Assembly (NCBI GenBank): GCA_038125995.1
Contig: JAYPEX010000013.1
Coordinates: 1-42,108 of the forward strand
Source of the DNA: MAG-120531 sp038125995
GTDB taxonomy: Bacteria; Bacteroidota; Bacteroidia; Flavobacteriales; Flavobacteriaceae
Direction: 5' to 3'
DNA length: 42,108 nucleotides
Position numbers and translations under genes: made by a program
Shown: positions 42,076 through 42,108 of the stretch, piece after piece
How positions within the stretch are numbered: the stretch's first letter is position 1
Layout: every line of letters starts with the position of its first letter
The notes under the pieces: model-generated
What the model was told of the DNA's origin: nothing
Database searches by the model: none
Seen by the model: the letters and a program-made list of their open reading frames with translations, nothing else

Positions 42076-42108
42076 TGGAGAATACCGGATTCGAACCGGT
42101 GGCCTCTT
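42076..42108 (-). tRNA. tRNA gene, 3' part only (runs off the window)
   Basis: On the minus strand the last 33 bases read as the end of a tRNA: T-arm ACCGG-TTCGAAT-CCGGT, then acceptor strand ATTCTCC and discriminator A. CCA is not encoded. The 5' part with the anticodon lies beyond the window, so the isotype cannot be given; the acceptor predicts a gene starting GGAGAAT. Confidence 0.88.

Noticed and set aside
1..42108. CRISPR array, insertion sequence or prophage genes
   Set aside because: No regularly spaced repeats, transposase, integrase or phage structural motifs were found.

Overview
This AT-rich window is a pectin (homogalacturonan) utilization locus from a Bacteroidota bacterium, most likely a marine member of the Flavobacteriaceae. 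The evidence is a SusC/SusD pair, lipoproteins with acidic residues after the lipid cysteine, Bacteroidota-type -7 promoter boxes (TAnnTTTG), a type IX secretion type-B sorting domain and a PorP/SprF protein. Genus and species cannot be read from the sequence.

Layout. (1) 59-2877, minus strand: a two-gene lyase operon, PL10 then PL9. (2) 2957-4718, plus: a secreted alpha/beta-hydrolase and an SDR oxidoreductase, divergent from (1) and sharing a 16-bp palindromic operator with it. (3) 4790-15368, plus: a ten-gene cytoplasmic operon, kduI-kduD-uxaC-kdgK-eda-dctPQM-uxaB-uxaA, with a TRAP transporter. (4) 15413-16426, minus: a LacI-family regulator, convergent with uxaA. (5) 16587-23414, plus: SusC, SusD and a DUF4957/DUF5123-like surface glycan-binding lipoprotein, ending in a hairpin. 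(6) 23511-23630: the broken 5' end of a PL1 pectate lyase gene. (7) 23691-33400, plus: a run of GH28, DUF4861-GH105, GH43, CE12, esterase, CE8, CE12 and uxuA. (8) 33479-35068: a Big2-Big2-PL10 lipoprotein. (9) 35232-41922: a 1928-residue CE8 protein with duplicated N-terminal modules, calcium-binding repeats and a type-B T9SS sorting domain, followed by its probable PorP/SprF partner. (10) 41978-42108: terminators and the 3' end of a tRNA gene on the minus strand, cut by the window edge.

How it works together (inference from families). CE8 and CE12 enzymes and the alpha/beta-hydrolases strip methyl and acetyl groups. PL9, two PL10 and GH28 cut the galacturonan, and SusCD with the surface binding protein import oligomers. 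GH105 and GH28 yield 4-deoxy-5-keto-uronate and galacturonate, which TRAP carries inward. KduI/KduD and UxaC/UxaB/UxaA both converge on 2-keto-3-deoxygluconate, and KdgK and Eda finish to pyruvate and glyceraldehyde-3-phosphate. UxuA plus the SDR at 3909 would give a parallel glucuronate branch.

The most striking regulatory signal is a palindrome, TGTAATCGATTACA, present with at most a few changes in front of every major transcription unit except the GH28 run, and usually next to or overlapping a -7 box. The LacI-family protein is the obvious candidate ligand. One further copy lies inside uxaB. The least explained parts are the N-terminal duplicated modules of the giant CE8 protein and the PL1 gene remnant.
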